Assembly: GCA_951800645.1 (NCBI GenBank)
Contig: CATOIK010000001.1
Location: forward strand, 248,001 to 312,000
Direction of reading: 5' to 3'
DNA: 64,000 bases
From: an uncultured Eubacteriales bacterium
GTDB lineage: Bacteria > Bacillota > Clostridia > Lachnospirales > Lachnospiraceae
Every line of letters begins with the position of its first letter. Position 1 is the first letter of the stretch. The notes beneath the pieces were generated by a model. That model did no database searches. It was not told the DNA's origin and saw only the letters and a program-made list of their open reading frames with translations. Positions 1 through 9,015 of this stretch are shown piece after piece. The position numbers were made by a program, and so were the translations under genes.

Positions 1-118
1 CGTCTAAATTCCGCACCCAGCCTGTAAGTCCCAGGCTCCGGGCCAGTCTGGCAGACTGATACCGGAATCCCACTTCCTGAACCCGGCCGGAAAAATAAAA
101 ATGCTTTCTCACTTTCAT
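1..118 (-). CDS. acyP: Acylphosphatase, partial (3' end outside window)
   Basis: Reading leftward from an ATG at 118, the first 39 residues are visible and the gene runs off the window edge. They contain GRVQEVGFRYQSAR, matching the acylphosphatase signature G-x-V-Q-G-V-G-x-R, in which the Arg binds phosphate, followed by GLTGWVRN. Acylphosphatases are small (about 90 residues) cytoplasmic enzymes that hydrolyse acyl phosphates. The usual Gly in VQG is Glu here. It starts 3 bases after the stop of the upstream MATE gene, so the two are probably co-transcribed. Confidence 0.85.
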   Translation of the reverse strand, partial: MKVRKHFYFSGRVQEVGFRYQSARLARSLGLTGWVRNLD

Positions 119-121
119 AGG

Positions 122-1492
122 CTATGCAGCCTCCTTTCCCATATCTGGATTTCCCACAATCCGGCGGAACAATAAAAAAAAGGCGATCACAGAAACCAGT
201 GTACCCAGAAAATCCGACAATGGCTCTGTGTAGAACACATTGGTAATGCCAAAATATCTGGGAATCAGAAATACGCCGCTTAAAAACACCAGCTTCCGCC
301 AGGCAGACAGGCTCATGGCTACGATGGAAATTCCCATGCCGGTAAATCCGTCTACAATCGTATACTGAATTGCCAACGGAATTACTCCCAGAGTATAAAC
401 CCGGATGGCCCAGACGCTTAAATCCACATATTCCTGGTTCTGGGTAAAGAGCCGCACAAACAGCTCCGGCACCGTCTGGGCAATGAGAAACATGATAGTG
501 GTAAACAGAAGGCTGATGCCTCCAATCCATTTTTCCGCCTGCCAGATACGGTCTGGCCGCCTGGCTCCGTAATTGTACCCCAGCACGGTCTGGGTGCCTC
601 CGGTAATTCCGCCAAGGGGCATGGTTACCATCAGCATAAAGCTCTGGACAATGGTGGTACAGGTCAAAAGCATATCTCCCTGGCCCGGTCCGCCCATCCG
701 CTGAATCACTGTGTTCAGGGAAATAATCAGCACATTGTCCATAAAAATAATGATAAACGGCGTCATGCCGATGAACGCCACCCGATACATAATATGCCAG
801 TCATAGCCCTGGAAGGTAATCTTCACAGGCACCCGCTTTCCAAAGAGGAACGCCAGGGCATAGGCGCAGGACGCCATCTGGGAGATCACTGTAGCAATGG
901 CCGCTCCCTGGACGCCCATATCAAACACAAAGATAAAAACCGGATCCAGCACAATGTTTGTGACAGCCCCCAGCACCACCGACTTCATGCCGATTTTGGC
1001 AAAGCCCTGACAGATGATAAACTGGTTCATGCCGATGGTCATCAGGGCAAACACGGTTCCCATCAGGTAAATGGCAATGTACTGCCGGGCATAGAGAAAG
1101 GTCCCTTCTCCTGCGCCGAACCACCAAAGCAGCTTATCTTTTAAAATCAGAAAAACTGCCGTCAAGATTACCGCCAAAACCGACAGCATCAAAAAGCAGT
1201 TGGCTAAAATCTGGCTGGCTGCCCGCTCATTTTTTTCTCCCAGCCGGATGCTCATCAGGGGGGCGCCGCCTACGCCTACTAAAAATGCAAAAGAGGACAC
1301 CAGCGTTACAATAGGGCCGCAGACGCCTACGCCTGCCAACGCCGCCTCTCCGATCTTTGGAATGTTTCCGATGTACATCCGGTCCACAATACTATAGAAC
1401 ACACTGACAAACTGGGCCAGCATGGAGGGAATTGCAAGTCTCCACACCAGCCCCCGAATGTCGTCTGTGTCCAGATTATTTTCCAGTTTCAT
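122..1492 (-). CDS. MATE family multidrug/toxin efflux transporter
   Basis: This 456-residue polytopic membrane protein has the length and about 12 hydrophobic segments typical of the MATE family, which exports cationic or polyaromatic compounds in exchange for Na+ or H+. The N-terminal half carries LAIPSMLAQFVSVFYSIVD, a typical MATE first helix, and the second half repeats the pattern, with GGTQTVLGYNYGARRPDR matching the conserved central loop. Its start overlaps the 3' end of the ferredoxin gene by 17 bases, implying translational coupling, and acylphosphatase follows 3 bases downstream. Substrate cannot be inferred. This is the first of five MATE genes in the window. Confidence 0.9.
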   Translation of the reverse strand: MKLENNLDTDDIRGLVWRLAIPSMLAQFVSVFYSIVDRMYIGNIPKIGEAALAGVGVCGPIVTLVSSFAFLVGVGGAPLMSIRLGEKNERAASQILANCFLMLSVLAVILTAVFLILKDKLLWWFGAGEGTFLYARQYIAIYLMGTVFALMTIGMNQFIICQGFAKIGMKSVVLGAVTNIVLDPVFIFVFDMGVQGAAIATVISQMASCAYALAFLFGKRVPVKITFQGYDWHIMYRVAFIGMTPFIIIFMDNVLIISLNTVIQRMGGPGQGDMLLTCTTIVQSFMLMVTMPLGGITGGTQTVLGYNYGARRPDRIWQAEKWIGGISLLFTTIMFLIAQTVPELFVRLFTQNQEYVDLSVWAIRVYTLGVIPLAIQYTIVDGFTGMGISIVAMSLSAWRKLVFLSGVFLIPRYFGITNVFYTEPLSDFLGTLVSVIAFFLLFRRIVGNPDMGKEAA

Positions 1493-2267
1493 AGAAAAAC
1501 TCCGGTTCCTTTCTCTCTGCGCAGACTTTTTTCAGCTTCTGGCGCACAGCCAGCTTCATCAGCGTTCCCATGCTGCGGCTGTGGTTGGGACACAGGCTGA
1601 CGCAGCGCATACAGCCGATGCAGCAGGTCTCGTCTGTCACCTTGGGATCTGTCCGGGAAATAGCCTGTACCGGACAGTTTTTCACGCAGATACCGCAGCC
1701 AGTACAGTCAGAACCAGCCTTTAATTTCACAGAAAAAGTACCGTAAGGCCGGTAAGGATGATTTCCCTTTACTTTTAATTCTCCGATTTCATGGCTGCTG
1801 TAGGTCTTTTCTAAAATCTCCGCTGCCTTTCGGCCAAACTCCCTGATCTTTTCCCGGTCCTTCTCATCCGGCCGTCCTTCTGCAAAGTGGGCAATGTTGT
1901 GCTCCACAGATACGGCCGCGCCAGCTACCGGACGAAATCCCTGCTCCGTTAAAATATCCTTCAGCTCCAAAAGGGCGTCCTCGTAATCCCGGTTTCCGTA
2001 GGTTACCGCCAGCACTGCCGGAGTATCTTTTCCATGAAGCTTTTTAAGCCGCTTTACTGCCACATCCGGAACTCGGCCGCCGTACACCGGAACTCCTACA
2101 ATGACTGCTTCGTTTTCTATAAATCCATAGTCAGGCCGATTGACATTCCAGTCTGTCAAATCCACAAAAGCGCCGCTTCCCGGAATCTCTGCTCTGATCA
2201 TCTCTACTGCCTGCCGGCTCTGGCCGGTAGGACTGAACCAGACGCTGGTAACCTGTTTTAAATTCAT
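1476..2267 (-). CDS. EFR1-type flavodoxin-like/4Fe-4S ferredoxin fusion
   Basis: This 263-residue protein has an N-terminal flavodoxin-like fold with an FMN phosphate loop SPTGQSRQA at residues 12-20 and a second flavin-loop region near 58-65. Two 4Fe-4S ferredoxin motifs follow: CTGCGICVKNCP at 188-199 and CIGCMRCVSLCP at 216-227. This is the architecture of the EFR1 family, presumed cytoplasmic electron carriers of anaerobes. No signal peptide or membrane segment is seen. A GGAGGATAAG ribosome binding site precedes the ATG. The gene overlaps the MATE start, but a functional link between them is not evident. Confidence 0.85.
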   Translation of the reverse strand: MNLKQVTSVWFSPTGQSRQAVEMIRAEIPGSGAFVDLTDWNVNRPDYGFIENEAVIVGVPVYGGRVPDVAVKRLKKLHGKDTPAVLAVTYGNRDYEDALLELKDILTEQGFRPVAGAAVSVEHNIAHFAEGRPDEKDREKIREFGRKAAEILEKTYSSHEIGELKVKGNHPYRPYGTFSVKLKAGSDCTGCGICVKNCPVQAISRTDPKVTDETCCIGCMRCVSLCPNHSRSMGTLMKLAVRQKLKKVCAERKEPEFFYETGK

Positions 2268-2300
2268 ATTCTTATCCTCCTGTATATAAACAAATGAACC

Positions 2301-2585
2301 TTAAAAATGGCCGGCTTCATGCTCCTCATTCAGCCAGTCTACAGCCGCCCACAGCCCGTCTATGTCAAAGGGGAAATCCCGGCTGTGTTTTTGCTCATCC
2401 GGCGTCACCTCAAAATTATAGGGCTCCGGCCAGATAACAGCCCGGATAACTGTCTCTGTCTGAGGCTCCGGCCCGGTCATCTCCCGCTCCGCCTTCTCCA
2501 GTTGATAGCGCATTCCCAGATAGCTGCCGGTAAAGCGGCTTTTTTTCAAAAACGGAATGGAGATGTCCCCGTGTAAATCTATCAT
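2301..2585 (-). CDS. Small hypothetical protein
   Basis: This is a 94-residue protein of unknown function. The start at 2585 (MIDLHGDISIPFL) is preferred over an upstream in-frame ATG at 2621 because a GGAGG sits about 8 bases before it, and no site precedes the longer form. The sequence is soluble and acidic, with no signal peptide or membrane segment, and ends in a Trp- and Glu-rich tail (DWLNEEHEAGHF). It lies between the LysR gene and the EFR1 ferredoxin, all on the minus strand. I recognise no family with confidence. Confidence 0.6.
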   Translation of the reverse strand: MIDLHGDISIPFLKKSRFTGSYLGMRYQLEKAEREMTGPEPQTETVIRAVIWPEPYNFEVTPDEQKHSRDFPFDIDGLWAAVDWLNEEHEAGHF

Positions 2586-2759
2586 GTTTCTGTTTCCTCC
2601 ATAATTCCAGGCGGCTCTCATTTTGCTTGGCTTATAAGCAAGCTTAACGCCTGTTTCAACCTCTGAGTTCCCACCGTCCTGAACTGCTACTTTCTAATAT
2701 AGAATTTTTAAGAGCGTTTGTCCACCACAATTTAACCGTTTTGTTCCCCTTTTCCTGCC

Positions 2760-3638
2760 TTATGGCCGTCCCAGGCACTCCATCACTGCCTGCATCTCCG
2801 GAGACACCCATTTGTCCCGGTGATATAAAAGCTGCTTCCACACCTCCACCTGCAGCCTGGGAGTATTCAGCCGCACAACCTGACCTGCCTCCACAGCCTC
2901 CTGGGTAACAAAATCCGGCAGGAAGCCACAGCCCAGCCCCTGACTTACCAACTGGGTAATAAGAATCGTATCTCCCAGTTCCAGAAACGGTTCCAGTTCC
3001 AGGGACATACTGGCTAACCTTTCTTCCAGCATTTTCCGGTAGCTGACATTTTTCTCCGTAAAAATCATAGGCTTATCCAGCAGCTCCTCCGGCTCCACCT
3101 TCGGTTTTCCTGCCAGCGGACTGGCCGGCGATACAATAAAATGAGTCTCCACAGGCTCCTCGTAGGCCGTCACATAGCTGCGGTCGTAAATATGATTGTC
3201 CAGAGTGTAAACCAGGTCTACCTGGTTCTCGTTCAGCATCTGAAACATCTCCTCCGTAATCCCCGTAAGAATGGTCAGGCGAATATCCGGGTAACGGTTT
3301 ACAAACTCCCGAAATTCCTCCTTCAAAAGCCAGCCGCACAAAGAGTCTGCCATAGCGATACGGACTGTGCCCCGCAAATTCTTATTCTCTCCTGCCGCCC
3401 GCCTCATATCCTCTGCCGTCTGCACCATCTGATGGGCCAGCTTTAACACTTCCCGCCCCTGGGCCGTCAGCCGCACCGTATGGCGAATCCGCTCAAACAG
3501 CGGGGTTTCCAGTTCAGTCTCTAACTGGCGGATTTGAAAGGATATGGTGGACTGAGTGTAACCCAGCCGTCTGGCTGCACGGGTAAAGCTGCCTAATTCT
3601 GCCACCTGGATAAAGCTTTCCAGGTTCTTTAATTCCAT
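2760..3638 (-). CDS. LysR family transcriptional regulator
   Basis: The 292-residue protein starts with a classic LysR winged helix-turn-helix (residues 1-60; LGSFTRAARRLGYTQSTISF, then IRQLETELETPLFER). A periplasmic-binding-protein-like effector domain fills about 90-290. LysR proteins usually control a divergently transcribed neighbour, and here the AGCS amino-acid symporter starts 138 bases away on the opposite strand. The inference is that it regulates amino-acid uptake through that symporter. The ATG has a GGAGG site upstream. The effector ligand is unknown. Confidence 0.92.
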   Translation of the reverse strand: MELKNLESFIQVAELGSFTRAARRLGYTQSTISFQIRQLETELETPLFERIRHTVRLTAQGREVLKLAHQMVQTAEDMRRAAGENKNLRGTVRIAMADSLCGWLLKEEFREFVNRYPDIRLTILTGITEEMFQMLNENQVDLVYTLDNHIYDRSYVTAYEEPVETHFIVSPASPLAGKPKVEPEELLDKPMIFTEKNVSYRKMLEERLASMSLELEPFLELGDTILITQLVSQGLGCGFLPDFVTQEAVEAGQVVRLNTPRLQVEVWKQLLYHRDKWVSPEMQAVMECLGRP

Positions 3639-3696
3639 AAAAATCCTCCTTCCCTTATAATCAATTTTTTCAATGATTATCAGTCATACAATCAAT

Positions 3697-3725
3697 TTTA
3701 CAAATACATAAACTCATTATATACT
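3697..3725 (+). promoter_or_regulatory. Predicted sigma-A promoter of the AGCS symporter
   Basis: TTTACA at 3697-3702 and TATACT at 3720-3725 are separated by 17 bases, pointing at the symporter gene whose AGGAGGT site starts near 3760. The surrounding 138-base region is AT-rich with TCAAT/ATTGA-type partial dyads that could hold the LysR site. The operator itself is not defined. Confidence 0.6.
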
Positions 3726-3776
3726 ATTAACTATGGCTGTCAACAGACAGAATTTTTCAGGAGGTATCCACCAATT

Positions 3777-5204
3777 ATGACTGACGCAATTATCGCACTG
3801 ATCGGAGCCGTTTACCAGTTCCTCTGGGGAGATCTGATTACCCTGCCGTTGCCGGGCGGCCAAAGCCTGGGGCTTTCTCTTTTAGTGATTCTGCTAATTC
3901 CAACCGGCATTTATTTCACCATCAAAACCCGCTTCCTTCCCATCCGCATGTTTCCGGACATGCTCCGGGCTACTCTGGAAAAGAATGGAAAAGAAAGCAA
4001 TTCCCTCACTTCCTTCCAGTCTCTGGTAGTGTCTACTGCTACGCGGGTAGGCATGGGAAATTTGGTCGGAGTAGTAGCAGCCATCTCCGTAGGCGGCGCC
4101 GGCGCCGTATTCTGGATGTGGGTCACCGCCATCATCGGCTCCTCCACTGCATTTGTGGAAGCAACTCTGGCGCAGCTTTATAAAGAAAAAGACCCCCTGT
4201 ATGGAGGTCACAGAGGCGGCCCGGCCTATTACATTCACAAATATGTAGAGCGGAAGCGAGGCAAAAAGCCCATGCGCTATTCTGTTTTAGCAGTGCTGTT
4301 TGCAATCTCCGGCCTGATTTGCTGGTGCGGCATCAGCCAGGTGATCAGCAACTCCGTTACCTCCGCTTTCCAGAACGCCTTCCACATTCCGCCCATCGTC
4401 TCCACTGTTATTTTAGTGACGCTGGCTGCCGTGATTGTGCTGCGGAAACACGCCACAGTCAAGGTGCTGGATGTGCTGGTGCCCATTATGGCCGGATGCT
4501 ATTTCTTTATGACTATTATACTGATTTTCATGAATCTGGACCAGATGCCTGTCGTATTCTCCCGCATCTTCTCAGAAGCCTTCGGTCTGCGCCAGGTAGC
4601 TGCCGGCGGCTTCGGCGCTGTGCTGATGAACGGCGTAAAAAGAGGCCTCTTTTCCAATGAGGCCGGCTCCGGTTCCGCTCCCTGTTCTGCCGCTGCCGCA
4701 GAAAGCTCTCAGCCTGCTGCTGTAGGACTGGTTCAGGCTCTGGGCGTGTTTATCGATACCATCGTTATCTGCAGCTGCACTGCCTTCATCATCCTGCTGG
4801 TTCCGGAGGAAATAATCTCCGGGCTTCAGGGTATGGATTTGATGCAGGCAGCCATGAACTACCACCTGGGAACCTTCGGCGTCATCTTCATCGCCGTGAT
4901 CCTGTGGCTGTTCAGCTTTTCCACCTTTATCGGCATCCTGTTCTACGCCCGGTCCAATGTGGCTTACCTGTTTGGCGACAACTGGTTCTCCCAGACTGCC
5001 TACAAGGTGCTGGCTCTGGTGATGCTGTTTATCGGCGGCCTGGCTGCCTACACCTTTGTGTGGGACCTGGGCGATGTAGGCGTAGGCCTGATGACTGTAT
5101 TCAACATTGCGATCCTCTATCCCCTGTCCGGGGAAGCCTTAAAGGCGCTGAGGGAATTTGAAGCCAGTCGATCGTATCAGAAATCACAGGAATCACGCTT
5201 CTGA
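3777..5204 (+). CDS. Alanine/glycine:cation symporter (AGCS) family protein
   Basis: The 475-residue integral membrane protein has around 10-11 hydrophobic segments. Family hallmarks include GMGNLVGVVAAISVGG near residues 93-108, a motif conserved in Na+- or H+-coupled alanine/glycine symporters, and the block NEAGSGSAPCSAAAAESSQP near residue 300. It probably imports D- or L-alanine or glycine. It is transcribed alone, divergently from a LysR gene, from a predicted promoter at 3697-3725. Its 3' end overlaps the convergent endonuclease-Q-like gene by 12 bases. The exact amino acid transported cannot be read from the sequence. Confidence 0.92.
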   Translation: MTDAIIALIGAVYQFLWGDLITLPLPGGQSLGLSLLVILLIPTGIYFTIKTRFLPIRMFPDMLRATLEKNGKESNSLTSFQSLVVSTATRVGMGNLVGVVAAISVGGAGAVFWMWVTAIIGSSTAFVEATLAQLYKEKDPLYGGHRGGPAYYIHKYVERKRGKKPMRYSVLAVLFAISGLICWCGISQVISNSVTSAFQNAFHIPPIVSTVILVTLAAVIVLRKHATVKVLDVLVPIMAGCYFFMTIILIFMNLDQMPVVFSRIFSEAFGLRQVAAGGFGAVLMNGVKRGLFSNEAGSGSAPCSAAAAESSQPAAVGLVQALGVFIDTIVICSCTAFIILLVPEEIISGLQGMDLMQAAMNYHLGTFGVIFIAVILWLFSFSTFIGILFYARSNVAYLFGDNWFSQTAYKVLALVMLFIGGLAAYTFVWDLGDVGVGLMTVFNIAILYPLSGEALKALREFEASRSYQKSQESRF

Positions 5205-6428
5205 ATCAAATAATTGAATGGTTCCGTAAACGCCGTCAAATCCTGGCTGCCGTTTCACCTGGCCTTCCCGGATTTTTTGCACGGCTTCAGCCAATCGGTT
5301 TCCTCCCTGCCGCCGGATATTTTCCGGCGGCAGTTCTCTTAAGATAGAAAATTCACTTCCCAGAGTTTCCAAAAGCTGCATATAGGTTTGCTGTACCCGC
5401 TTAGAGGCGGTGGAATAACCCATGGAGGCGGCAATCACTTCCTTAAGAGGCACCAGACTTTCATAAGGTCTGGCATGCTCCGGCACAAAGCCTAAGGGCC
5501 GGTCTGCCAACTGGCGAATCCGATGAGCCACTCCCATAGTCAGCCGTTTTCCGCAGACCGGACAGTTTCCATCCTGGCTGATAGCCTCCTTCGGGCTGAA
5601 GCAGACGCTGCATTTCCGGTGGCCGTCAAAGTAGTATTTTCCTTCTTCCGGGAAAAACTCAATGGTTCCCTCTAATCCTGTTCCGGTAGTCAAGGCCTGT
5701 TTTAATCCTTCATAGGACAGCTCCCCGCTCATCAGATTGGCTTCCCGCCCCAGCTTGGAAGGAGAATGGGCATCGGAATTGGAAATCAGCTGGAACCTGT
5801 CTAAGGCCGACAACTGCCAGTTCATAAGCGGGTCAGACGACAGGCCGGTTTCCACTGCATGAATATAGGGCGTCAAATCTCCAAAACATGCTTCCACCTT
5901 ATCAAAGCCGGAGCAGGCGCCGAACAGGGAAAAGTGAGGAGTCCAGATATGGGCCGGAATGAACATCCCTTCCGGACATACCTCCAGCAAAATTTCCAGA
6001 AGGTCATGGCAGGACAGGCCCAAAATCGGCCGTCCGTCAGAATGAATATTTCCGATGGCTTCCAGCCGGGCAGCCATCTTATCTGCTGCTTCCAGCCCAG
6101 GCAGCAAAATCAGACTGTGCACCTTCCTCGTCCTTTTGTCCTGCTTATAGATGGAACTGATCTCTCCAGACACTACAAAACGGGTTCTCTCCATTCCGTA
6201 GCTTTTTTCCGGCTCAAGCACATATTCCTCCCGCAGCCGGTAAAGCCCATCCTCTGCAGGCGTCAGCTTTTCCTTCAGCTCCTTCCGCCATGCAGGATGG
6301 GTAAAATCTCCTGTTCCCAAAAGCCGGATTCCCTTCTGTCTGGCGCTAAGATCCAACTGCTCCGGTGTTAGATCCCGGCTGGTCGCCATGGAATACCGTG
6401 AGTGAATGTGCAAATCTGCAATATACAT
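5193..6428 (-). CDS. Endonuclease Q-like PHP-domain protein
   Basis: This 411-residue protein begins with a PHP phosphoesterase domain: DLHIHSRYS supplies metal ligands H7 and H9, GTGDFTHP lies at 38-45 and SNSDAHSP at 216-223. A Cys4 zinc finger follows (C273, C276, C289, C292), then a helical C-terminal part. This order matches endonuclease Q, which nicks DNA 5' of deaminated bases in archaea and some bacteria. A repair role is inferred from the family, not shown here. It is convergent with the symporter gene and sits downstream of spoVAE. Confidence 0.85.
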   Translation of the reverse strand: MYIADLHIHSRYSMATSRDLTPEQLDLSARQKGIRLLGTGDFTHPAWRKELKEKLTPAEDGLYRLREEYVLEPEKSYGMERTRFVVSGEISSIYKQDKRTRKVHSLILLPGLEAADKMAARLEAIGNIHSDGRPILGLSCHDLLEILLEVCPEGMFIPAHIWTPHFSLFGACSGFDKVEACFGDLTPYIHAVETGLSSDPLMNWQLSALDRFQLISNSDAHSPSKLGREANLMSGELSYEGLKQALTTGTGLEGTIEFFPEEGKYYFDGHRKCSVCFSPKEAISQDGNCPVCGKRLTMGVAHRIRQLADRPLGFVPEHARPYESLVPLKEVIAASMGYSTASKRVQQTYMQLLETLGSEFSILRELPPENIRRQGGNRLAEAVQKIREGQVKRQPGFDGVYGTIQLFDSEA

Positions 6429-6469
6429 AAAACCGGTTCCTTCCCTTTTCTTCTTTTGTTATTCTTTCT

Positions 6470-6829
6470 TTACTCTTTCATTTTCGGTTTAAAAATAAGA
6501 GCACCCAGATACCCAAAAATAATGGCTCCGGCAATCCCGGCAGAGGTGGCTGTCAGGCCTCCCTTAAAGATTCCCAAAAAGCCTTCCTCTCCCAAGCTTT
6601 TTACCACCCCTTTCCAGAGGCTGTTTCCAAAGCCCAGAAGTGGTACGCCGGCTCCTGCGCCTGCCCACTCCAAAAATGGCTCATAGATTCCCAAAAATCC
6701 CAGAATAGCTCCGCTTACCACCAAAAGCACCATGATCCGCCCCGGCATCAGCTTCGTCCGGTCCAGCAGAATCTGTACCACTGCACAAATCAGTCCCCCT
6801 ACCAGAAATGCTTTTACAACCTCCATCAT
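6470..6829 (-). CDS. spoVAE: Stage V sporulation protein AE
   Basis: The 119-residue hydrophobic protein has three to four membrane segments and the family patterns FLVGGLICAVVQ near the N-terminus and GGLTATSAGIAGAIIFGYL near the C-terminus. SpoVA proteins form the spore inner-membrane channel that loads dipicolinic acid into the forespore and releases it at germination. Its start overlaps the spoVAD stop by 4 bases, so the two are translationally coupled. Confidence 0.95.
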   Translation of the reverse strand: MMEVVKAFLVGGLICAVVQILLDRTKLMPGRIMVLLVVSGAILGFLGIYEPFLEWAGAGAGVPLLGFGNSLWKGVVKSLGEEGFLGIFKGGLTATSAGIAGAIIFGYLGALIFKPKMKE

Positions 6830-7890
6830 CGTGCTGCCCCTCCTTTCGCTTCTGTTTCCTGGCCGTCACATCGCTCCAAAATCACGCCATGGGCAATGCC
6901 GGGAATGCTCTGGCCTTCATTATAGCTGACTGTAGAAAGCAATGCTCCTGTAGGCACAAACAGCACCCGCTTCCACTTTTTAGCCTGCATCATAGGCAGA
7001 ATATGGGCGCAGAGCGTTACGGCAGCACAGCCGCAGCCGCTTCCGCCGGAATGCGTGTCCTGCAGATGATTATCGTAAATCGTAAGGCCGCAGTCCATAT
7101 GCTTCTCTGTAAGGTCGCAGCCCTCATGCTTCATAAAATCCAGAAGAACCTTTCTTCCCACCTGTCCCAGGTCTCCGGTGATAATCTTATCATAGTAGGA
7201 AGAATCTATGCCGAAGTCCTTGAAGTTCTGGGAGATAGTGTCCCAGGCTGACGGCGCCATGGCTGCCCCCATGTTCATGGAGTCCTTGGTTCCCATGTCC
7301 ACCATCTTTCCGGTTGTAATGCCTTTTACACGAATGGCCGGCGTCAATGTGCCCGGACAGCTTTTATCCTTGGAAAGCACCACGGCTCCGCAGCCTGTCA
7401 CCGTCCAGGTGGCGCTCTGAGGCCGCTGGTTTCCGTATCCTAAGGGGAAACGAAACTGCTTCTCTGCCGTAGCGTAATGACTGGATGCAAGAGACAATAC
7501 CTTGTCTGCATGACCGGCGTCCACGCACATGGCCCCAAGGCTGATAGCTTCTCCCATGGTGGAACAGGCGCCGTAAAGCCCAAACAGCGGAATCTCCAAA
7601 TCTACCGTTCCGAAAGAGGTGGCAATCAGTTGTCCCAGCAAATCCCCGGCAAACAGATACCGCACATCCTTTCTGTGAATCCCAGCCTTTTCAAGGGCCA
7701 GGTCTGCAGCCTGCTTCTGCATGGCGCTCTCTGCCTGCTCCCAGTTTTCCGTTCCAAACATGGGGTCCTGCTCCACCACATCAATGCTGCCGCCTATGGG
7801 CCCTTCCCCCTCCTTCTTTCCCGCCACCGACGCCATACCGGCGATATACACGGGATTATCAAACAAGATACTGGCTTTTCCCTTCTGCAT
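6826..7890 (-). CDS. spoVAD: Stage V sporulation protein AD
   Basis: This 354-residue thiolase-fold protein matches SpoVAD, the cytosolic component of the SpoVA channel that binds dipicolinic acid. Recognisable blocks are AGDLLGQLIATSFG, YGACSTMGEAISLGA, and GSGCGCAAVTLCAHILP near the C-terminus. A GGAGG site lies 9 bases upstream of the ATG. The usual upstream partner spoVAC is not present in the 219 bases before it or elsewhere in the window, so this looks like a split spoVA operon. A forespore sigma-G promoter is expected but was not identified with confidence. Confidence 0.95.
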   Translation of the reverse strand: MQKGKASILFDNPVYIAGMASVAGKKEGEGPIGGSIDVVEQDPMFGTENWEQAESAMQKQAADLALEKAGIHRKDVRYLFAGDLLGQLIATSFGTVDLEIPLFGLYGACSTMGEAISLGAMCVDAGHADKVLSLASSHYATAEKQFRFPLGYGNQRPQSATWTVTGCGAVVLSKDKSCPGTLTPAIRVKGITTGKMVDMGTKDSMNMGAAMAPSAWDTISQNFKDFGIDSSYYDKIITGDLGQVGRKVLLDFMKHEGCDLTEKHMDCGLTIYDNHLQDTHSGGSGCGCAAVTLCAHILPMMQAKKWKRVLFVPTGALLSTVSYNEGQSIPGIAHGVILERCDGQETEAKGGAAR

Positions 7891-7970
7891 CCGTCATTCC
7901 TCCTGTCTCAAATAACATATCTATGTGTTATTTTTGCCGGATAGGGGAAAAGTATGCAGAACCTTTACAA

Positions 7971-8016
7971 AAGGCCTCCTTCTGTCCATCAGTTATAACA
8001 CACAGAAAGAGGCCAT
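7971..8016 (-). terminator. Possible secondary terminator downstream of yebC
   Basis: Inverted arms GGCCTC+TCTGT and ACAGA+GAGGCC, separated by small symmetric mismatches, form a stem that on the minus strand is followed by TTTT. It lies about 100 bases past the yebC stop, beyond a first hairpin at 8083-8112. The T-tract is short. Confidence 0.35.
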
Positions 8017-8082
8017 TATACACTTATTTATCTTTCATCCGTACCCTGCCCGCTGCCTTACAGGCCTCGTTCAGGTTCCTCT

Positions 8083-8112
8083 GAAAATACTGCTGCAAGC
8101 AGCGTATTTTTA
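8083..8112 (-). terminator. Likely intrinsic terminator of yebC
   Basis: Directly after the yebC stop codon the minus strand reads AAAATAC-GCTG-(4-base loop)-CAGC-A-GTATTTT. The stem has 11 pairs and one bulged A and ends in a T-run that doubles as the stem's 3' arm. Confidence 0.5.
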
Positions 8113-8838
8113 TTCGTCCCAGTTATGGTACACATTCTGCACATCATCATCCTCATCCAGCAGATCCAGAAGCTTATTCATTCTCTTAATATCTTCCTCA
8201 TCGGAAAGCTCTACCCAGGTCTGGGGAATCATGGTGACATCGGCTTCCAGCATGGGGATGCCTGCAGTTTCTAAAGCTTCGCGGACAGCGGAGAAATCCT
8301 CCGGGGCGGTAATTACCTCGAAGCTGTCTTCCTCCTCGGCAAAATCCTCTGCGCCTGCGTCCAGCGCCAGCATCATCAGCTCGTCAGCGTCCATCTCGCA
8401 TTCTTCCTTGTCGATGATGATCTGACCCTTCTTATCAAACATGAAGGAAACGCTGCCCTGTGTGCCGATGTTTCCGTTGCCCTTGGTGAATGCACTTCTT
8501 ACATTGGCTGCAGTACGGTTCTTGTTGTCGGTCAGCGTGTCCACGATAATAGCCACGCCGTTGGGGCCGTAGCCTTCGTAGGTCAGCACTTCGTAGTTTA
8601 CGGAGTTGGCGTCTCCTGCTGCCTTCTTGATGCCCCGGTCGATGGTATCGTTAGGCATGTTGTTGGCTTTTGCCTTTGCGATAACATCACGCAGCTTGCT
8701 GTTATTAGCCGGGTCCGGGCCGCCCTCTTTTACTGCTACGGCAATCTCACGGCCGATAACAGTAAAGATTTTACCCTTTGCGGCGTCGTTCTTCTCTTTT
8801 TTGTGCTTGATATTGGCGAACTTGGAATGTCCTGACAT
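8110..8838 (-). CDS. yebC: YebC/PmpR family protein
   Basis: This is a 242-residue protein starting at 8838 with [16 protein letters not shown], the signature N-terminus of YebC. The start was chosen over an upstream in-frame ATG at 8925 because AGGAG sits about 10 bases before it and the family begins here. Blocks such as [10 protein letters not shown] and the acidic C-terminal region are present. YebC proteins were described as DNA-binding regulators; more recent work on the family links some members to relief of ribosome stalling on proline-rich stretches. The role here is not determined by context. Confidence 0.95.
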   Translation of the reverse strand: MSGHSKFANIKHKKEKNDAAKGKIFTVIGREIAVAVKEGGPDPANNSKLRDVIAKAKANNMPNDTIDRGIKKAAGDANSVNYEVLTYEGYGPNGVAIIVDTLTDNKNRTAANVRSAFTKGNGNIGTQGSVSFMFDKKGQIIIDKEECEMDADELMMLALDAGAEDFAEEEDSFEVITAPEDFSAVREALETAGIPMLEADVTMIPQTWVELSDEEDIKRMNKLLDLLDEDDDVQNVYHNWDE

Positions 8839-8886
8839 AAATCCTGCTCCTTCTCTTTTTCTTATCTCTTTTCGTCCTTCATTATC

Positions 8887-8944
8887 TTCCGCCGGGCGGC
8901 GGAAATACCTCAACCATTCTAGCACTAAATGTGCCGGATGGCAA
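8887..8944 (-). promoter_or_regulatory. yebC promoter and leader hairpin
   Basis: On the minus strand TTGCCA (8939-8944) and TAGAAT (8916-8921) are 17 bases apart. About 12 bases after the predicted start, a strong hairpin with arms TTCCGCC and GGCGGAA (8887-8904, 4-base loop) lies in the 5' leader. Whether the hairpin is regulatory is unknown. Confidence 0.55.
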
Positions 8945-9015
8945 GTATTCCTGCTGATTTTGCCTTTTTTAAATTACTGTTTAAATTACTGTTCAGCAGG
9001 CATTTAACGCCTGTT

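Noticed and set aside
8968-8991. Tandem duplication of TTTAAATTACTG
   Set aside because: Only two 12-base copies between two minus-strand genes; too short to claim more than slippage.
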